From contig NEWQ02000015.1 in assembly GCA_002869855.2 (NCBI GenBank), forward strand, positions 250,151-305,074: DNA of 54,924 nt, in the 5' to 3' direction. Origin of the DNA: Nitrospira sp. CG24D (GTDB taxonomy: Bacteria; Nitrospirota; Nitrospiria; Nitrospirales; Nitrospiraceae). The translations under genes and the position numbers were made by a program. The notes beneath the pieces are model-generated. The model was not told the origin of the DNA. It saw only the letters and a list, made by a program, of their open reading frames with translations, and searched no databases. Position 1 is the stretch's first letter; every line of letters starts with the position of its first letter. Positions 18,260-26,849 of the stretch are shown here, piece by piece.

Positions 18260-19534
18260 ATGATGCCCATGATGAATGCGACCATCACTCCCCTCGCGGC
18301 CCAGACCGAATGCACTGTCGAGCAGATCGGCACAGCAGATTTGCTCGTCGGGATCCCGAGCTTCAACAATGCCGACACGATCGGCCATGTCGTACGGGCC
18401 GTGCGGGCAGGCCTCGCCAAATACTTCCCGGACCGTCGGGCCGTCCTGGTGAACGCCGACGGAGGGTCTACTGACGGCACCCCCGCGATCGTCGCCGACA
18501 CCTTAGTCGATTTTGATGTGCTGTTTATCGGCGACCGGCAGAGTCCGCTCCATCGCATCGTCACGCCCTACCATGGGATTCCCGGTAAAGGGAGCGCCTT
18601 CCGCACGATTTTTGAAATCGCCAAACGCCTGAACGTTCAGGCCTGCGCGGTGGTGGACTCAGACCTTCGCAGCATCACACCCGAATGGATCGAACTGCTC
18701 CTTCGCCCCATTGTGCAAGAAGGCTTTGACTACGTCGCGCCCTTCTATCAACGCCATAAGTACGATGGAACGATTACCAATAGTATCGCCTATCCATTGA
18801 CCCGTGCGTTGTATGGCTATCAGGTTCGCCAACCCATCGGAGGCGATTTCGGGTTTTCGGGCGGCCTTGCCAGACATTACCTGAACAGACACGTCTGGGA
18901 ATCCGACGTGGCACGATTCGGCATCGATATCTGGATGACCACCGAGGCGCTGACCAGTGGCGCGCGCGTCTGCCAAAGTTTCCTGGGCGCGAAAATTCAC
19001 AACCCCAAAGATCCGGCAGCCGACCTTTCCGACATGCTGGCGCAAGTCACCGGCGCCCTATTCAGCCTGATGGAGACCCATCCCGCCACATGGATCCCCG
19101 TGAGAGCCTCTGAACCGGTACCCCTCTTCGGATTTCAATACGAAACGGGCGTGGAACCGATCCATGTGAACGTCGACCGGATGCTGGAGGTGTTTCAGCA
19201 GGGTCTGCAAGACCTGCAGACCATCTGGAGTCGCATATTGTCGGAAGAGAGCATGGCCCAACTCAACTCGTTACAGGGAGTTTCTACGACTGCCTTCCGG
19301 ATGCCGGATGACCTCTGGGTCCGGGTGATCTATGACACGGCCTTGTCCTATCACGCCGGCGTGCTCCCGAAAGATCACCTGCTGAAAGCACTCACGCCGT
19401 TGTATCTCGGTCGAACCGCCTCGTTCGTTCTGCAGACACAGGGGCTGACCACTCGCGAGGCGGAACACCATATCGAATCTCTGTGCCGGACCTTCGAGTC
19501 CCGGAAAGAATATCTCGTGACACGGTGGCTCTAA
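18260..19534 (+). CDS. GT-A glycosyltransferase, possibly single-step glucosylglycerate synthase
   Basis: This 424-residue protein begins nine bases after the GpgS-like gene. It has a family-2-like nucleotide-sugar fold: LLVGIPSFNNADTI, NADGGSTDGT (about 66-74), GIPGKGSA, and a DxD site Asp133-Ser-Asp135. A second conserved-looking region is PIGGDFGFSGGLARHYL. The long C-terminus is helical. Its fold and setting suggest a mannosylglycerate or glucosylglycerate synthase acting directly on glycerate, which would give two parallel routes to the same solute; that is inference. Several ATGs lie at the N-terminus, so the exact start is uncertain. Confidence 0.68.
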   Translation: MMPMMNATITPLAAQTECTVEQIGTADLLVGIPSFNNADTIGHVVRAVRAGLAKYFPDRRAVLVNADGGSTDGTPAIVADTLVDFDVLFIGDRQSPLHRIVTPYHGIPGKGSAFRTIFEIAKRLNVQACAVVDSDLRSITPEWIELLLRPIVQEGFDYVAPFYQRHKYDGTITNSIAYPLTRALYGYQVRQPIGGDFGFSGGLARHYLNRHVWESDVARFGIDIWMTTEALTSGARVCQSFLGAKIHNPKDPAADLSDMLAQVTGALFSLMETHPATWIPVRASEPVPLFGFQYETGVEPIHVNVDRMLEVFQQGLQDLQTIWSRILSEESMAQLNSLQGVSTTAFRMPDDLWVRVIYDTALSYHAGVLPKDHLLKALTPLYLGRTASFVLQTQGLTTREAEHHIESLCRTFESRKEYLVTRWL

Positions 19535-19574
19535 GCAGCGGCACCGCCCGGCATGGGGAGTAAAGGAGAGCATC

Positions 19575-20282
19575 ATGACATCACAGTGGATCGAGACATT
19601 ACTGGAACCCGTGACCGTCCTCGGCCGGCAAACACTGGCTATCGTCCCCAATGTGTTGGCCATGAGCCTGCTGCTGCTGGCGGGCATCGGCACCGCCTGG
19701 TTCGCAGGCCACGCGGTCGAACGGTTTCTCCGAGTGATCGGACTGGACCGGATGAGCGATCGGCTGGGCCTGACCTCCACGTTCCTGCGGGGCGGGATCA
19801 AATCAGCCCCCTCCCATCTCATCGGACGAACGATCCACTGGCTCATTCTGCTCTTCGCGTCGATCGCCTCGCTTGAGGCGCTCCACATCGACTCCATCAG
19901 CCGATTGGCCCATGCTACCGTCGCCTATATTCCGCATCTCGTCATCGCCACGCTGATCGGAATTACGGGCTACCTGATCTCCAACTTCGTGGCCCAGGGA
20001 GTCCTGATCGCCGCGGTCAATGCCGGTCTCCCGCCGGCCCGGCTGATTGCCTCGGCGGCCCGCTGGACGATCCAGTTGCTGAGCGTCGCCATGGCCCTTG
20101 AGCAACTGGGCATTGCAGAACACATCGTGGCGGTCGGGTTCGGCATTACCTGGGGCGGCATTGTCTTTGCCGCTGCGCTGGCGTTCGGATTGGGAGGCAA
20201 GGACCTCGCGCGGTCATTTCTTGAGCGCCGGCTGGCGGCTCCATTGCACGGACCGAGTCATGATGATGTTCACCACCATTGA
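19575..20282 (+). CDS. mechanosensitive-channel-like membrane protein (conserved TM helix type)
   Basis: This is a 235-residue membrane protein with about five hydrophobic helices. The repeated helix pattern and the terminal AFGLGGKDLARSFLERR motif are those of small MscS-related proteins with the 'conserved TM helix' repeat; the large cytoplasmic MscS beta domain is missing. A GGAG motif precedes the ATG. It lies inside the compatible-solute cluster, between the glycosyltransferases and the phosphatase, which fits a role in releasing solute on hypo-osmotic shock. The C-terminus is His-rich (SHDDVHHH). Confidence 0.75.
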   Translation: MTSQWIETLLEPVTVLGRQTLAIVPNVLAMSLLLLAGIGTAWFAGHAVERFLRVIGLDRMSDRLGLTSTFLRGGIKSAPSHLIGRTIHWLILLFASIASLEALHIDSISRLAHATVAYIPHLVIATLIGITGYLISNFVAQGVLIAAVNAGLPPARLIASAARWTIQLLSVAMALEQLGIAEHIVAVGFGITWGGIVFAAALAFGLGGKDLARSFLERRLAAPLHGPSHDDVHHH

Positions 20283-20289
20283 GGCCCCC

Positions 20290-21126
20290 ATGCGTCCACA
20301 CTACCTTGTCTTCACCGACCTGGATGGCTGTCTTCTCGACAGCCAGACCTATTCGTTCGATGCGGCTCGACCGGCCCTCGAACGACTCCAGGAAAACCAT
20401 ATTCCCGTCGTCCTGGTCTCCAGCAAGACGCGTGCGGAAATCGAACCGCTTCGCCAGCAACTCAATCACCAGGGCCCCTTCATCGTTGAAAACGGCGGCG
20501 CCGTATTCGTGCCGCTCGGCACATTTGGATTCCCGCTCGAGCGGGCCCGGCGACGGGCAACCTATCACGTCATTGAGTTCGGAACGCCCTACGCCATGTT
20601 GCGCGACGTCCTCAAGCAAATCGAGGAAGCCGTCGGTACGCCGTTGATAGGATTCGGGGATCTTTCCATCGATGAGATTATGGAGCTCACCGGGTTATCC
20701 CGGGAAGCCGCACTCCGGGCCAAGCTCCGCGAGTACGACGAACCCTATCTGGTGCAAGGCCCAGACACGATTATCACAGAGGTCTGCCGTCAGATCGTCA
20801 CGCGCGGGTTGCAATGGACGAAGGGCGGGCGTTTTTTTCATCTGACCGGACTGAACAACAAGGGGCAGGCCGCCTTGAAGCTGCTCCATTATTACAAACG
20901 TCAATGGAATCTGGATGGACCACCGGGCGATGTTGAAACGGTAGGGATCGGGGACAGCCTGAACGATCTCCCCCTCCTGCTCGCGGTGGATCATCCGGTG
21001 CTGGTACAGAAATCGGACGGATCATACGATCGCGACATCGATGTCCCAGAATTGATTCATGCCCAGGGCATCGGACCGATCGGATGGAATCACGCCATTC
21101 TGAATCTGCTACAGCTCGCCGCCTAG
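20290..21126 (+). CDS. gpgP: mannosyl/glucosyl-3-phosphoglycerate phosphatase (HAD superfamily)
   Basis: The protein is 278 residues. HAD motif I is FTDLDGCLL with nucleophile Asp10 and Asp12, motif II is LVSSKTR, and motif III/IV is GIGDSLNDLPLL. The cap region and the ENGGAVFVP segment are typical of mannosyl-3-phosphoglycerate phosphatases, which release mannosylglycerate or glucosylglycerate. I chose the ATG at 20290, preceded by GAGG; ATGs at 20260-20266 would overlap the channel gene. Together with the GpgS-like gene it completes a two-step pathway from NDP-sugar and 3-phosphoglycerate to the glycosylglycerate. Confidence 0.85.
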   Translation: MRPHYLVFTDLDGCLLDSQTYSFDAARPALERLQENHIPVVLVSSKTRAEIEPLRQQLNHQGPFIVENGGAVFVPLGTFGFPLERARRRATYHVIEFGTPYAMLRDVLKQIEEAVGTPLIGFGDLSIDEIMELTGLSREAALRAKLREYDEPYLVQGPDTIITEVCRQIVTRGLQWTKGGRFFHLTGLNNKGQAALKLLHYYKRQWNLDGPPGDVETVGIGDSLNDLPLLLAVDHPVLVQKSDGSYDRDIDVPELIHAQGIGPIGWNHAILNLLQLAA

Positions 21127-21164
21127 CAAATGCGCGCGCTCCTCAGGATCAGGGGTGGCGTCCG

Positions 21165-21359
21165 TCAAGCGGGTTTCTTGGACGCAAACACCGCCGCATC
21201 GCAGGAGAGATATTTGATTTGTTTGATCGGGACCAGGATCATTTCCCGCGGCGACTCCAAGTAAATAAACTCCTGGTCTTCCGACAATCGATGACTGACC
21301 GCATCTTTGATCAGCAATTCCTGATTATCCACAAACACCACTTTGACCCAATACTGCAC
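21165..21359 (-). CDS. small conserved-looking protein, unknown function
   Basis: This 64-residue protein has an even mix of charged and hydrophobic residues and an alternating beta-like pattern (YWVKVVFVDNQELLIKD, EFIYLESPREMILVPIKQIKYL), compatible with a small beta-barrel. An AGGAAGGAG ribosome-binding site precedes the ATG at 21359 on the minus strand, which makes it a likely real gene despite its size. It is convergent with the phosphatase gene. I do not recognise its family. Confidence 0.6.
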   Translation of the reverse strand: MQYWVKVVFVDNQELLIKDAVSHRLSEDQEFIYLESPREMILVPIKQIKYLSCDAAVFASKKPA

Positions 21360-21519
21360 GATCAGCTCCTTCCTAGAAAAAGCCGGCTAACCCGGCCACA
21401 CCACGATCCATTCGAAAGCAGCGGATTATACTGATCCATTCAAGACTGTGGCAACTTGCCAGCCATAGCCACTCGTGAGTAGAGTACCAATGTATAACAA
21501 TGTCATTGAGGATTGTCTG

Positions 21520-22029
21520 ATGACCAGCTCCTTTCGAATCGGCGGGTTGACGGCGTTATTGCTCACAGGCCTCACGATGTCCCCTATTCTTAGCGGCGCG
21601 CAGGTCGTTGGAGACGAGGCTGAATTGGGCCGGCTCCAGTCGAAAGCCGAAGATGCGATCGGGAACGACGATGCGGATGGAGCCGCGATGATGATGGGGC
21701 GAGCCGCGTTGCTCGCCGCTCAACTCAGCAAGAGGGAGACCGGATGGAAGACGGCATTCCGCAAAGGCCAGGAAGCGCTCTTTAGATCACAGGAACATAC
21801 CTACCGGGCCATGGCACTCTTTCGACGAGCCGGGGGGCAATTGCCGGCTTCATCGGGAGTCTGCGGCAGCCTGGCCCTCGGGCACACAACTCTTACTCAC
21901 GTGTCTGATGGGAAGGAGCCTTCCCCCCAAGACACCCGCCTCCTGGAGGAGGCCAAGCGTCTTCAGGAATCTGCGGACAACTGGAACCAGGTCATCGTAT
22001 CCCTGGTTGCCGAATACCAATGTCCATAG
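21520..22029 (+). CDS. secreted helical protein, unknown function
   Basis: A 169-residue protein with an N-terminal signal peptide (hydrophobic core GLTALLLTGLTMSPIL, probable cleavage after SGA). The mature part is helical, resembling a small TPR-like or four-helix protein, with two cysteines that may pair (VCGS and EYQCP at the very end). The ATG at 21520 has GAGGA upstream; the frame is open back to 21475. It is convergent with the PIN gene. No family is recognised. Confidence 0.6.
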   Translation: MTSSFRIGGLTALLLTGLTMSPILSGAQVVGDEAELGRLQSKAEDAIGNDDADGAAMMMGRAALLAAQLSKRETGWKTAFRKGQEALFRSQEHTYRAMALFRRAGGQLPASSGVCGSLALGHTTLTHVSDGKEPSPQDTRLLEEAKRLQESADNWNQVIVSLVAEYQCP

Positions 22030-22059
22030 GCGCCCGGAGCCAGGGACGCGTGCCTGTCC

Positions 22060-22503
22060 TTAGTCGTCTTCCGGGTTGATGATGTGCAGGCCTGCCGTTT
22101 TCGACGCCGCCAACAGCTGCGCGTCGGCACTCACAACCGTCAACCGCAATGGCTTCAACTCCAGCGCCAACGCCAGATGCATCACTTGCGTAGCCCGTAG
22201 AAAGGGGTACTCCAGGACCAACTCTTTGGTGGCCAAATACGTCCCCATTGTCGGCGCAATAAACTCAAAGAGTCCGCCTTTGGATTCCAGCTCAAATTTA
22301 TACAAAACCGAATAACAATCGTCCCGGGTGATTTCTCCCTGCTGGGCTCGATTGGAAAGCGTGGCGTAAAAATCCGTGACCGTCCAGGTCGGCAGAATGG
22401 CGACTTTCCCGCGCTTGACCATCAGCTTGTTGACGACGCGAGTGCCTCGTTCCATGCTGTAGCGCTTCACGAGCGCAGTGGAATCAAAATAGTAGTATGG
22501 CAT
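22060..22503 (-). CDS. PIN-domain protein, active site degenerate
   Basis: This 147-residue protein has the VapC-like PIN fold: YYYFDSTALVKRY with Asp7 at the N-terminus, a central helix with Asp44, and VVSADAQLLAA with Asp127 near the C-terminus. The third conserved acid, normally Asp in the RxxDxLHLA motif, is Gln106 here (RATQVMHLALA). Four acids usually bind Mg2+/Mn2+ for RNase activity, so this copy may be weak or inactive. It begins four bases after a small gene that could be its partner, and both trail the lipoprotein operon. Confidence 0.75.
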   Translation of the reverse strand: MPYYYFDSTALVKRYSMERGTRVVNKLMVKRGKVAILPTWTVTDFYATLSNRAQQGEITRDDCYSVLYKFELESKGGLFEFIAPTMGTYLATKELVLEYPFLRATQVMHLALALELKPLRLTVVSADAQLLAASKTAGLHIINPEDD

Positions 22504-22507
22504 CCTG

Positions 22508-22777
22508 TCACACCCTCCCCTTCATGATCAGGGCGGCCAGGGGCCCCTGGAGTTTTGAGAGTCGATCCTGCAGCTCATCCAGAGGCACTTCCTCATACCC
22601 CTGCTTGCGCAACGTATCGGCCAGGTTGCCTTGATTGAACGACGCGGTGTCGTCCTTCAGCCGATCGCCCAGCTTGCGCTTGGCCAACCGGCTCGACAGT
22701 TTCCGTCCGGGCTTCGTCAGCCCGCGTCCGCGGCTCCGTGGGGCGCGGCCCATCGATTTCTCTGTAGACTGTGTCAC
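22508..22777 (-). CDS. small basic protein, putative partner of the PIN protein
   Basis: I chose the GTG start at 22777 because GAGGAGG lies 11 bases upstream; an ATG at 22753 is an alternative without such a signal. The product is about 89 residues: a strongly basic N-terminus (RAPRSRGRGLTKPGRKLSSRLAKRK) is followed by an acidic, helical C-terminus (GYEEVPLDELQDRLSKLQGP). The small size, its position directly before a PIN gene and a 4-base gap suggest an antitoxin, but it matches no antitoxin fold I know. It starts only 20 bases after the LPP20-type gene and is probably cotranscribed with it. Confidence 0.55.
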   Translation of the reverse strand: MTQSTEKSMGRAPRSRGRGLTKPGRKLSSRLAKRKLGDRLKDDTASFNQGNLADTLRKQGYEEVPLDELQDRLSKLQGPLAALIMKGRV

Positions 22778-22796
22778 AGTGCTGGTGTCCTCCTCA

Positions 22797-23942
22797 TTAA
22801 AATGGGCGGGGGCTCGGTAACGCCGGATTCGCCGGTGTGGATTCTCGCGGGCACCCGGCCGGTGATGACGCCTGGGCCGGCAATGACGCCTCTCCAAATA
22901 CATGAGATGCGATCGCTTTGGCAAGGTCTGAGGAAAATTCTTGTTGAATAACCCGTAGGGCTTTCGCGGTGGCTTCGCGATCGGACAGGTGCCCTTCCTT
23001 CCCGCCGCGCGAGACCGCGCCGACCACACGCTGCGTCGCGGACTCCACCACATCGAAATCGCTGCACCACCGCACATACTTAAATTGCGGATCGCGCACA
23101 TCGATCGGCCAGATACGCACGGTGCCACGCACCAGTAATTCGCTGCCGGCCCGTTGGGTGGTCACGTGCAATCCCTCACGAATGAGCCCTTCCGTGAGCG
23201 AACCTTGGATCGGCTCAGCATGATCCCCTGTCACCTCGACCGCGAGCACCAGGTTCGTCGAAAGAAATTGATCCAGTTCATTCGACAATTCGTTCACACG
23301 ATACGCTGCCGGAGTCCCCTGGCCGGAGGAACGGATGACGCGCAGATCCGCATTGTACGCGTCACGCATCACAAGATTCCTTGTGGCACGCCGGAGGTCC
23401 CGCACTTTCGTCAACTTGTCGGTGGTCTGCCTCGCTTCGAGCAGATCGGTTTCAATCGTCCGGTCCAGCTCGCGCATCTTGTCCATCATCGCCGCTTCGC
23501 CCTGGCCGCGATGCATCCCCGCCAAGGCATAATGCAGCCCCTGATGCCGGTCATACCAGGTATCCAGAATCTTCACGTTCTCAAGGACTTTATCGGTAGA
23601 GACGTTCGTCACCTGATCCAGCGTCAATCGCCGTTCTGTATTCGTGCTTCCGCGATTTTCGACCAGCAGGTAGGATTCCCAATCCTTGGCCTGCGCCGCG
23701 ACCTCGGCCTTAAAAATTCTGGCCACGGCCGCATAGGCCTGATCGGTTGCCGCACTCTTGTTCGTGGCCTGGCCCTGCCCCAGCAGATATTGGTTTGAAG
23801 AAAATTCAGCCGTCGCTCCATCCACCCAGGCCGGCTTCGACTTCCCCCCAAACCACGTGCAACCCGAAAGGGCCATTCCTCCGATGGACAGCATGGCCAG
23901 TGACAGTACGACAACACGCCTCAGACCGGCCGGTGCCCTCAT
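22797..23942 (-). CDS. LPP20-type lipoprotein
   Basis: The protein is 381 residues. The signal peptide ends in ALSGC, giving a lipidated cysteine. The mature N-terminus PAWVDG, a short linker, and a YLLGQGQATNKSAATDQAY segment are typical of LPP20 lipoproteins, here with a longer C-terminal domain that has a repeated two-part arrangement. Its ATG overlaps the stop of the COG3014-like gene (ATGA). It is likely exposed in the periplasm from the outer membrane. Proteins of this type form a conserved cluster with LpoB and COG3014 proteins; the function of the set is not settled. Confidence 0.75.
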   Translation of the reverse strand: MRAPAGLRRVVVLSLAMLSIGGMALSGCTWFGGKSKPAWVDGATAEFSSNQYLLGQGQATNKSAATDQAYAAVARIFKAEVAAQAKDWESYLLVENRGSTNTERRLTLDQVTNVSTDKVLENVKILDTWYDRHQGLHYALAGMHRGQGEAAMMDKMRELDRTIETDLLEARQTTDKLTKVRDLRRATRNLVMRDAYNADLRVIRSSGQGTPAAYRVNELSNELDQFLSTNLVLAVEVTGDHAEPIQGSLTEGLIREGLHVTTQRAGSELLVRGTVRIWPIDVRDPQFKYVRWCSDFDVVESATQRVVGAVSRGGKEGHLSDREATAKALRVIQQEFSSDLAKAIASHVFGEASLPAQASSPAGCPRESTPANPALPSPRPF

Positions 23943-25429
23943 TGAATCACCCGTTGAATCATGACCGTAGTTTGTCCCGGAGCCAGAATGAGCGTGCGCC
24001 TACTCTCCGTCGCCGGATCGTTTCCCCGCCCAACCAGCTGCACTGACGCTGCATACTGCCCGGGGTCGACCCACGCGCGAGCGATGTGAACTTCGTCAGG
24101 AAGAGTCTGCCAGCTCCGCTTGTCGGCCTCTTCCGAAGCCACCGCCCATCCCTTCGTCAACAGGCTGACGATGATTCCGACCCAGGGAGCGGCATCTTTG
24201 CCGGCCGCCTGCTGGGCCCCACGTGTGGCCCCTTCGGCCAGCGCAAACTTGACGGCTGCACGAGCCAACGCCTTGACCGTGATGCCGGGCAAACGATCGG
24301 AAAGACTCTTATCTGCCAGCGCGGAGATGTTCTGCCCCAACTCTGAAGAGACCCTCACCTGCCGGCCGGTCTCGCCGACCAGCGTCAACTGCTCCACGGG
24401 CACCTGCGTTTTCTGTGTCACCAATCGAGGCAACGCCACGCGCACGACACGACCATTGAGGCCATACAGGACGCTATCAACACCCCGGTTCTGATGCCGG
24501 GGCGACTGGGAGAACCCGCGATTCAACAACACGAGCTGCAAGGCATCCAGGCTGATCGGCAAGTCAAGAAAGCGGTCCTCCTTACGGGGAGCGCGGCCAT
24601 TATAGCTGATCAGCACCACTTGGGCGAGGCCTCGCTGCGCCGCGCTTGCCTGCCATACCGTGTCAGGGAAGAGCCGCCGATACTCCTCAAACTCATTCGT
24701 CAAATTGAGCGCGTCAGCGGTGCGCAAGAGATCGGCACGGAGCTGTGTGGGGACCGGCGTGCGCGCCCAGCCTCGGTTGGCTTCATACGCGTCATAGGCC
24801 TTCCGGTAGGCAATGAACGCGTTATTCACATCATCCGTCGCCTCATAGAGAATGCCCGTCAGATATCGGGCAAACCCGTCCTCCCGATAACTCGCCTTGT
24901 CCTTGACCTTATCCGAAAGCACGTTGAGCCGGTGATCGATCCGGCGGGCTTCCACCAGGGCTTCCTGGAGCTGCCCCTGCGCGGCGTAGTTCAACGCCTT
25001 GACGACATTGATCATCACATGTTCGTAGGGATCGCCTTCATAGAATAAGGCATTGTCATTGGTGAGAAAGGCGGCGGCTTCGGAGCGGACCGGCCTGGTA
25101 TAGAGCCGTTCCACTTCCTCCTCGGCCAGTTCCAGGACAGCGCTGCTCTGCTGGTAGTCGCCGGCCAGTTGCAGCGTCATCCCGCGATCCATACCATACA
25201 GCAGGCGGCTCTTCTCTCCGTAGGATTTTTCAGCTTGTTGAACAATCGCGTCTGCCTGCTTGGCATCACCCACAGCCAGACTCTGCTCAATCAACAGATA
25301 GCGATTAACGGAAGGACCACAGGCGGTCAACAGAAGCAGTCCGGCCAGCACAGCGAATCGAAGGGATGAACAGACAGCGCGCCACGGCGCCGGAGGACTG
25401 TGGGCAAAACGTGAGAAGAGAGGGCTCAA
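23939..25429 (-). CDS. COG3014-type lipoprotein with TPR-like repeats
   Basis: This 496-residue protein has a long N-terminal extension before a lipoprotein signal ending in LLTAC. Helical TPR-like repeats follow (for example ADAIVQQAEKSYGEKSRLLY and KALNYAAQGQLQEALVEARR), then a less regular C-terminal domain. I keep the TTG start at 25429, which has a weak AGGA upstream; an internal GTG nearer the signal peptide is also possible. It is 14 bases after the LpoB-like gene and overlaps the LPP20 gene, so it is in the middle of a four-gene envelope operon. Confidence 0.7.
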   Translation of the reverse strand: MSPLFSRFAHSPPAPWRAVCSSLRFAVLAGLLLLTACGPSVNRYLLIEQSLAVGDAKQADAIVQQAEKSYGEKSRLLYGMDRGMTLQLAGDYQQSSAVLELAEEEVERLYTRPVRSEAAAFLTNDNALFYEGDPYEHVMINVVKALNYAAQGQLQEALVEARRIDHRLNVLSDKVKDKASYREDGFARYLTGILYEATDDVNNAFIAYRKAYDAYEANRGWARTPVPTQLRADLLRTADALNLTNEFEEYRRLFPDTVWQASAAQRGLAQVVLISYNGRAPRKEDRFLDLPISLDALQLVLLNRGFSQSPRHQNRGVDSVLYGLNGRVVRVALPRLVTQKTQVPVEQLTLVGETGRQVRVSSELGQNISALADKSLSDRLPGITVKALARAAVKFALAEGATRGAQQAAGKDAAPWVGIIVSLLTKGWAVASEEADKRSWQTLPDEVHIARAWVDPGQYAASVQLVGRGNDPATESRRTLILAPGQTTVMIQRVIQ

Positions 25430-25443
25430 CAGAGTCCTGGAGC

Positions 25444-26052
25444 CTAGAAAATGGTTCGCTTCTTTTCAATGACCTTTTTAATCTTCTTCTGCCCGTACCA
25501 AACCTTGGCATTGCTCTCCAGATCGATCATCTGGAGATCCACTTGATAAAACACCGCCTTCGTCCCGTCCAGTTCGTCGAGGATCGTCGAAATCGTGCCC
25601 TTCATCATATAGTCGGCGCCGATTTCTTTTCCGGGAGCCTTTTGCGTATCCTCGCGGGAATACATCGCCTGCTCTTTGCGCTCGGTCCGAAGTTCCTCAC
25701 GCTCGCCCTTGCCGGCGACAAAGGTGACTTTCTGCGAATTCGTCAGCTCACGCTCGAGATCGGTCACAAACGTCTGGACGCTGATATGTTCATGGCTGCT
25801 GTTCAGAATCGTGCCGACCACCACAACAGGCTCGCGATGCTTCGCTTGGGTGAAGTTGCCAAGCCATGGGTAACTGAGTGATTCCTTCACCATGGTCTCG
25901 GCCACCATCCTCGAGTCGGTATCGTTCCAGCGCCCGCTCAGGTCAGTGACCACGCCGGCATCGACACGCGTCACTTTCGTTTCATGCCCGCATCCTGCCA
26001 GAGTCAACACCGACACCGCTCCCAGCGCCAGCCATCCAGACTTCATCGCCAT
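25444..26052 (-). CDS. LpoB-like lipoprotein (penicillin-binding-protein activator family)
   Basis: The protein is about 202 residues with a signal ending in LTLAGC. The mature domain shows the LpoB pattern: DLSGRWNDTDSRMVAETMVKE near the N-terminus, PVVVVGTILN, TDLERELTNSQKVTFVAG, GADYMMKGTI and YQVDLQMIDLESNAKVWYGQ. In Enterobacteria LpoB activates the peptidoglycan synthase PBP1B from the outer membrane; whether this homologue does so is unknown, since no PBP is nearby. The start at 26052 has GGAGGG 9 bases upstream. It belongs to the minus-strand lipoprotein operon. Confidence 0.78.
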   Translation of the reverse strand: MAMKSGWLALGAVSVLTLAGCGHETKVTRVDAGVVTDLSGRWNDTDSRMVAETMVKESLSYPWLGNFTQAKHREPVVVVGTILNSSHEHISVQTFVTDLERELTNSQKVTFVAGKGEREELRTERKEQAMYSREDTQKAPGKEIGADYMMKGTISTILDELDGTKAVFYQVDLQMIDLESNAKVWYGQKKIKKVIEKKRTIF

Positions 26053-26107
26053 CACACCAGTCCCTCCACTAAAAATCCTCATAGAAAGAAACCGCCGAAA
26101 CGGCGGG

Positions 26108-26674
26108 CTATCGCGCCAACCGCTTGTCTTCTTCTTTCTCCAGCCGATCGAACATCTTGTCGGCATTCTTCCGGACAAAATCGCGCACCTGCGCATTGAG
26201 CTCTTTCGCCTGCTCCAAGTTGTTCTTCATTTCTTCGAGGTTCAGCTTGGTGAGGACGTAGTAGGTATTGGTCTTGTCGTCTTTATACCGATCAATCGGG
26301 CGCACGCCGCTCAGCGTCGCCGTCGTGACCGTCTTGATCGCCCGTTCAACATTCTGTTCTTCCGTATTTCTGGTGAAATCACCGGCTGTCGTCGACGCCG
26401 CGTAATCTCTCATCAGATAACCGGTATATGTTTCAAAGGTCTTGGCAATTTCAGCGCGCGCGCGGTTCTCTGCAGTATCCCAGGCCAGAGGCTCGTTCCG
26501 CACACCGACCACCGCCCCCACTCCATAGAATGCCTTGCTATCCTTCTCGTTGAACGCTCCCGACCCTTTCTGCACCCACTTTGGAGGGCCACCACAAGCG
26601 GCAAGTCCGACCAAGAGAACAATGGCAAGCCCGGTGCCGGCCAGTCTCGTAAAACGCGCTTGTGATGTAGCCAT
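26108..26674 (-). CDS. LPP20-type lipoprotein, first gene of the operon
   Basis: This is a 188-residue protein with a signal peptide ending in LAAC, followed by PPKWVQKGSGAF, the short mature start typical of LPP20. The body is helical with YGVGAVVGVRN and a long coiled C-terminus (LNLEEMKNNLEQAKELNAQ). The ATG at 26674 follows AAGGAGG. A good sigma-70-type promoter lies at 26743-26771, so this is the first gene of the operon. It is distantly similar in layout to the longer LPP20 gene at the other end of the cluster, which suggests an old duplication. Confidence 0.72.
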   Translation of the reverse strand: MATSQARFTRLAGTGLAIVLLVGLAACGGPPKWVQKGSGAFNEKDSKAFYGVGAVVGVRNEPLAWDTAENRARAEIAKTFETYTGYLMRDYAASTTAGDFTRNTEEQNVERAIKTVTTATLSGVRPIDRYKDDKTNTYYVLTKLNLEEMKNNLEQAKELNAQVRDFVRKNADKMFDRLEKEEDKRLAR

Positions 26675-26742
26675 GCGATCCTCCTTCATAACGGGAATTG
26701 ATGACGTGGAGCCTCAAACGGTTCGAAAATTCACGTGAAATC

Positions 26743-26771
26743 ATGCTAGCATGCGACTTTACTTCCGTCAA
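26743..26771 (-). promoter_or_regulatory. sigma-70-type promoter of the lipoprotein operon
   Basis: On the minus strand, TTGACG (26766-26771) and TAGCAT (26743-26748) are separated by 17 bases, a near-ideal arrangement. The -10 region lies inside a perfect 12-base palindrome CATGCTAGCATG (26742-26753), which may be a repressor site. Transcription would begin near 26736, giving a leader of about 60 bases before the ATG at 26674. Confidence 0.55.
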
Positions 26772-26849
26772 CGCAACGGTGTATGAACGGTTGACGAGAC
26801 TGCGCGTATTCAGTCCACTCCGTGATGATTCTTAGGGGAGGCACGCACT

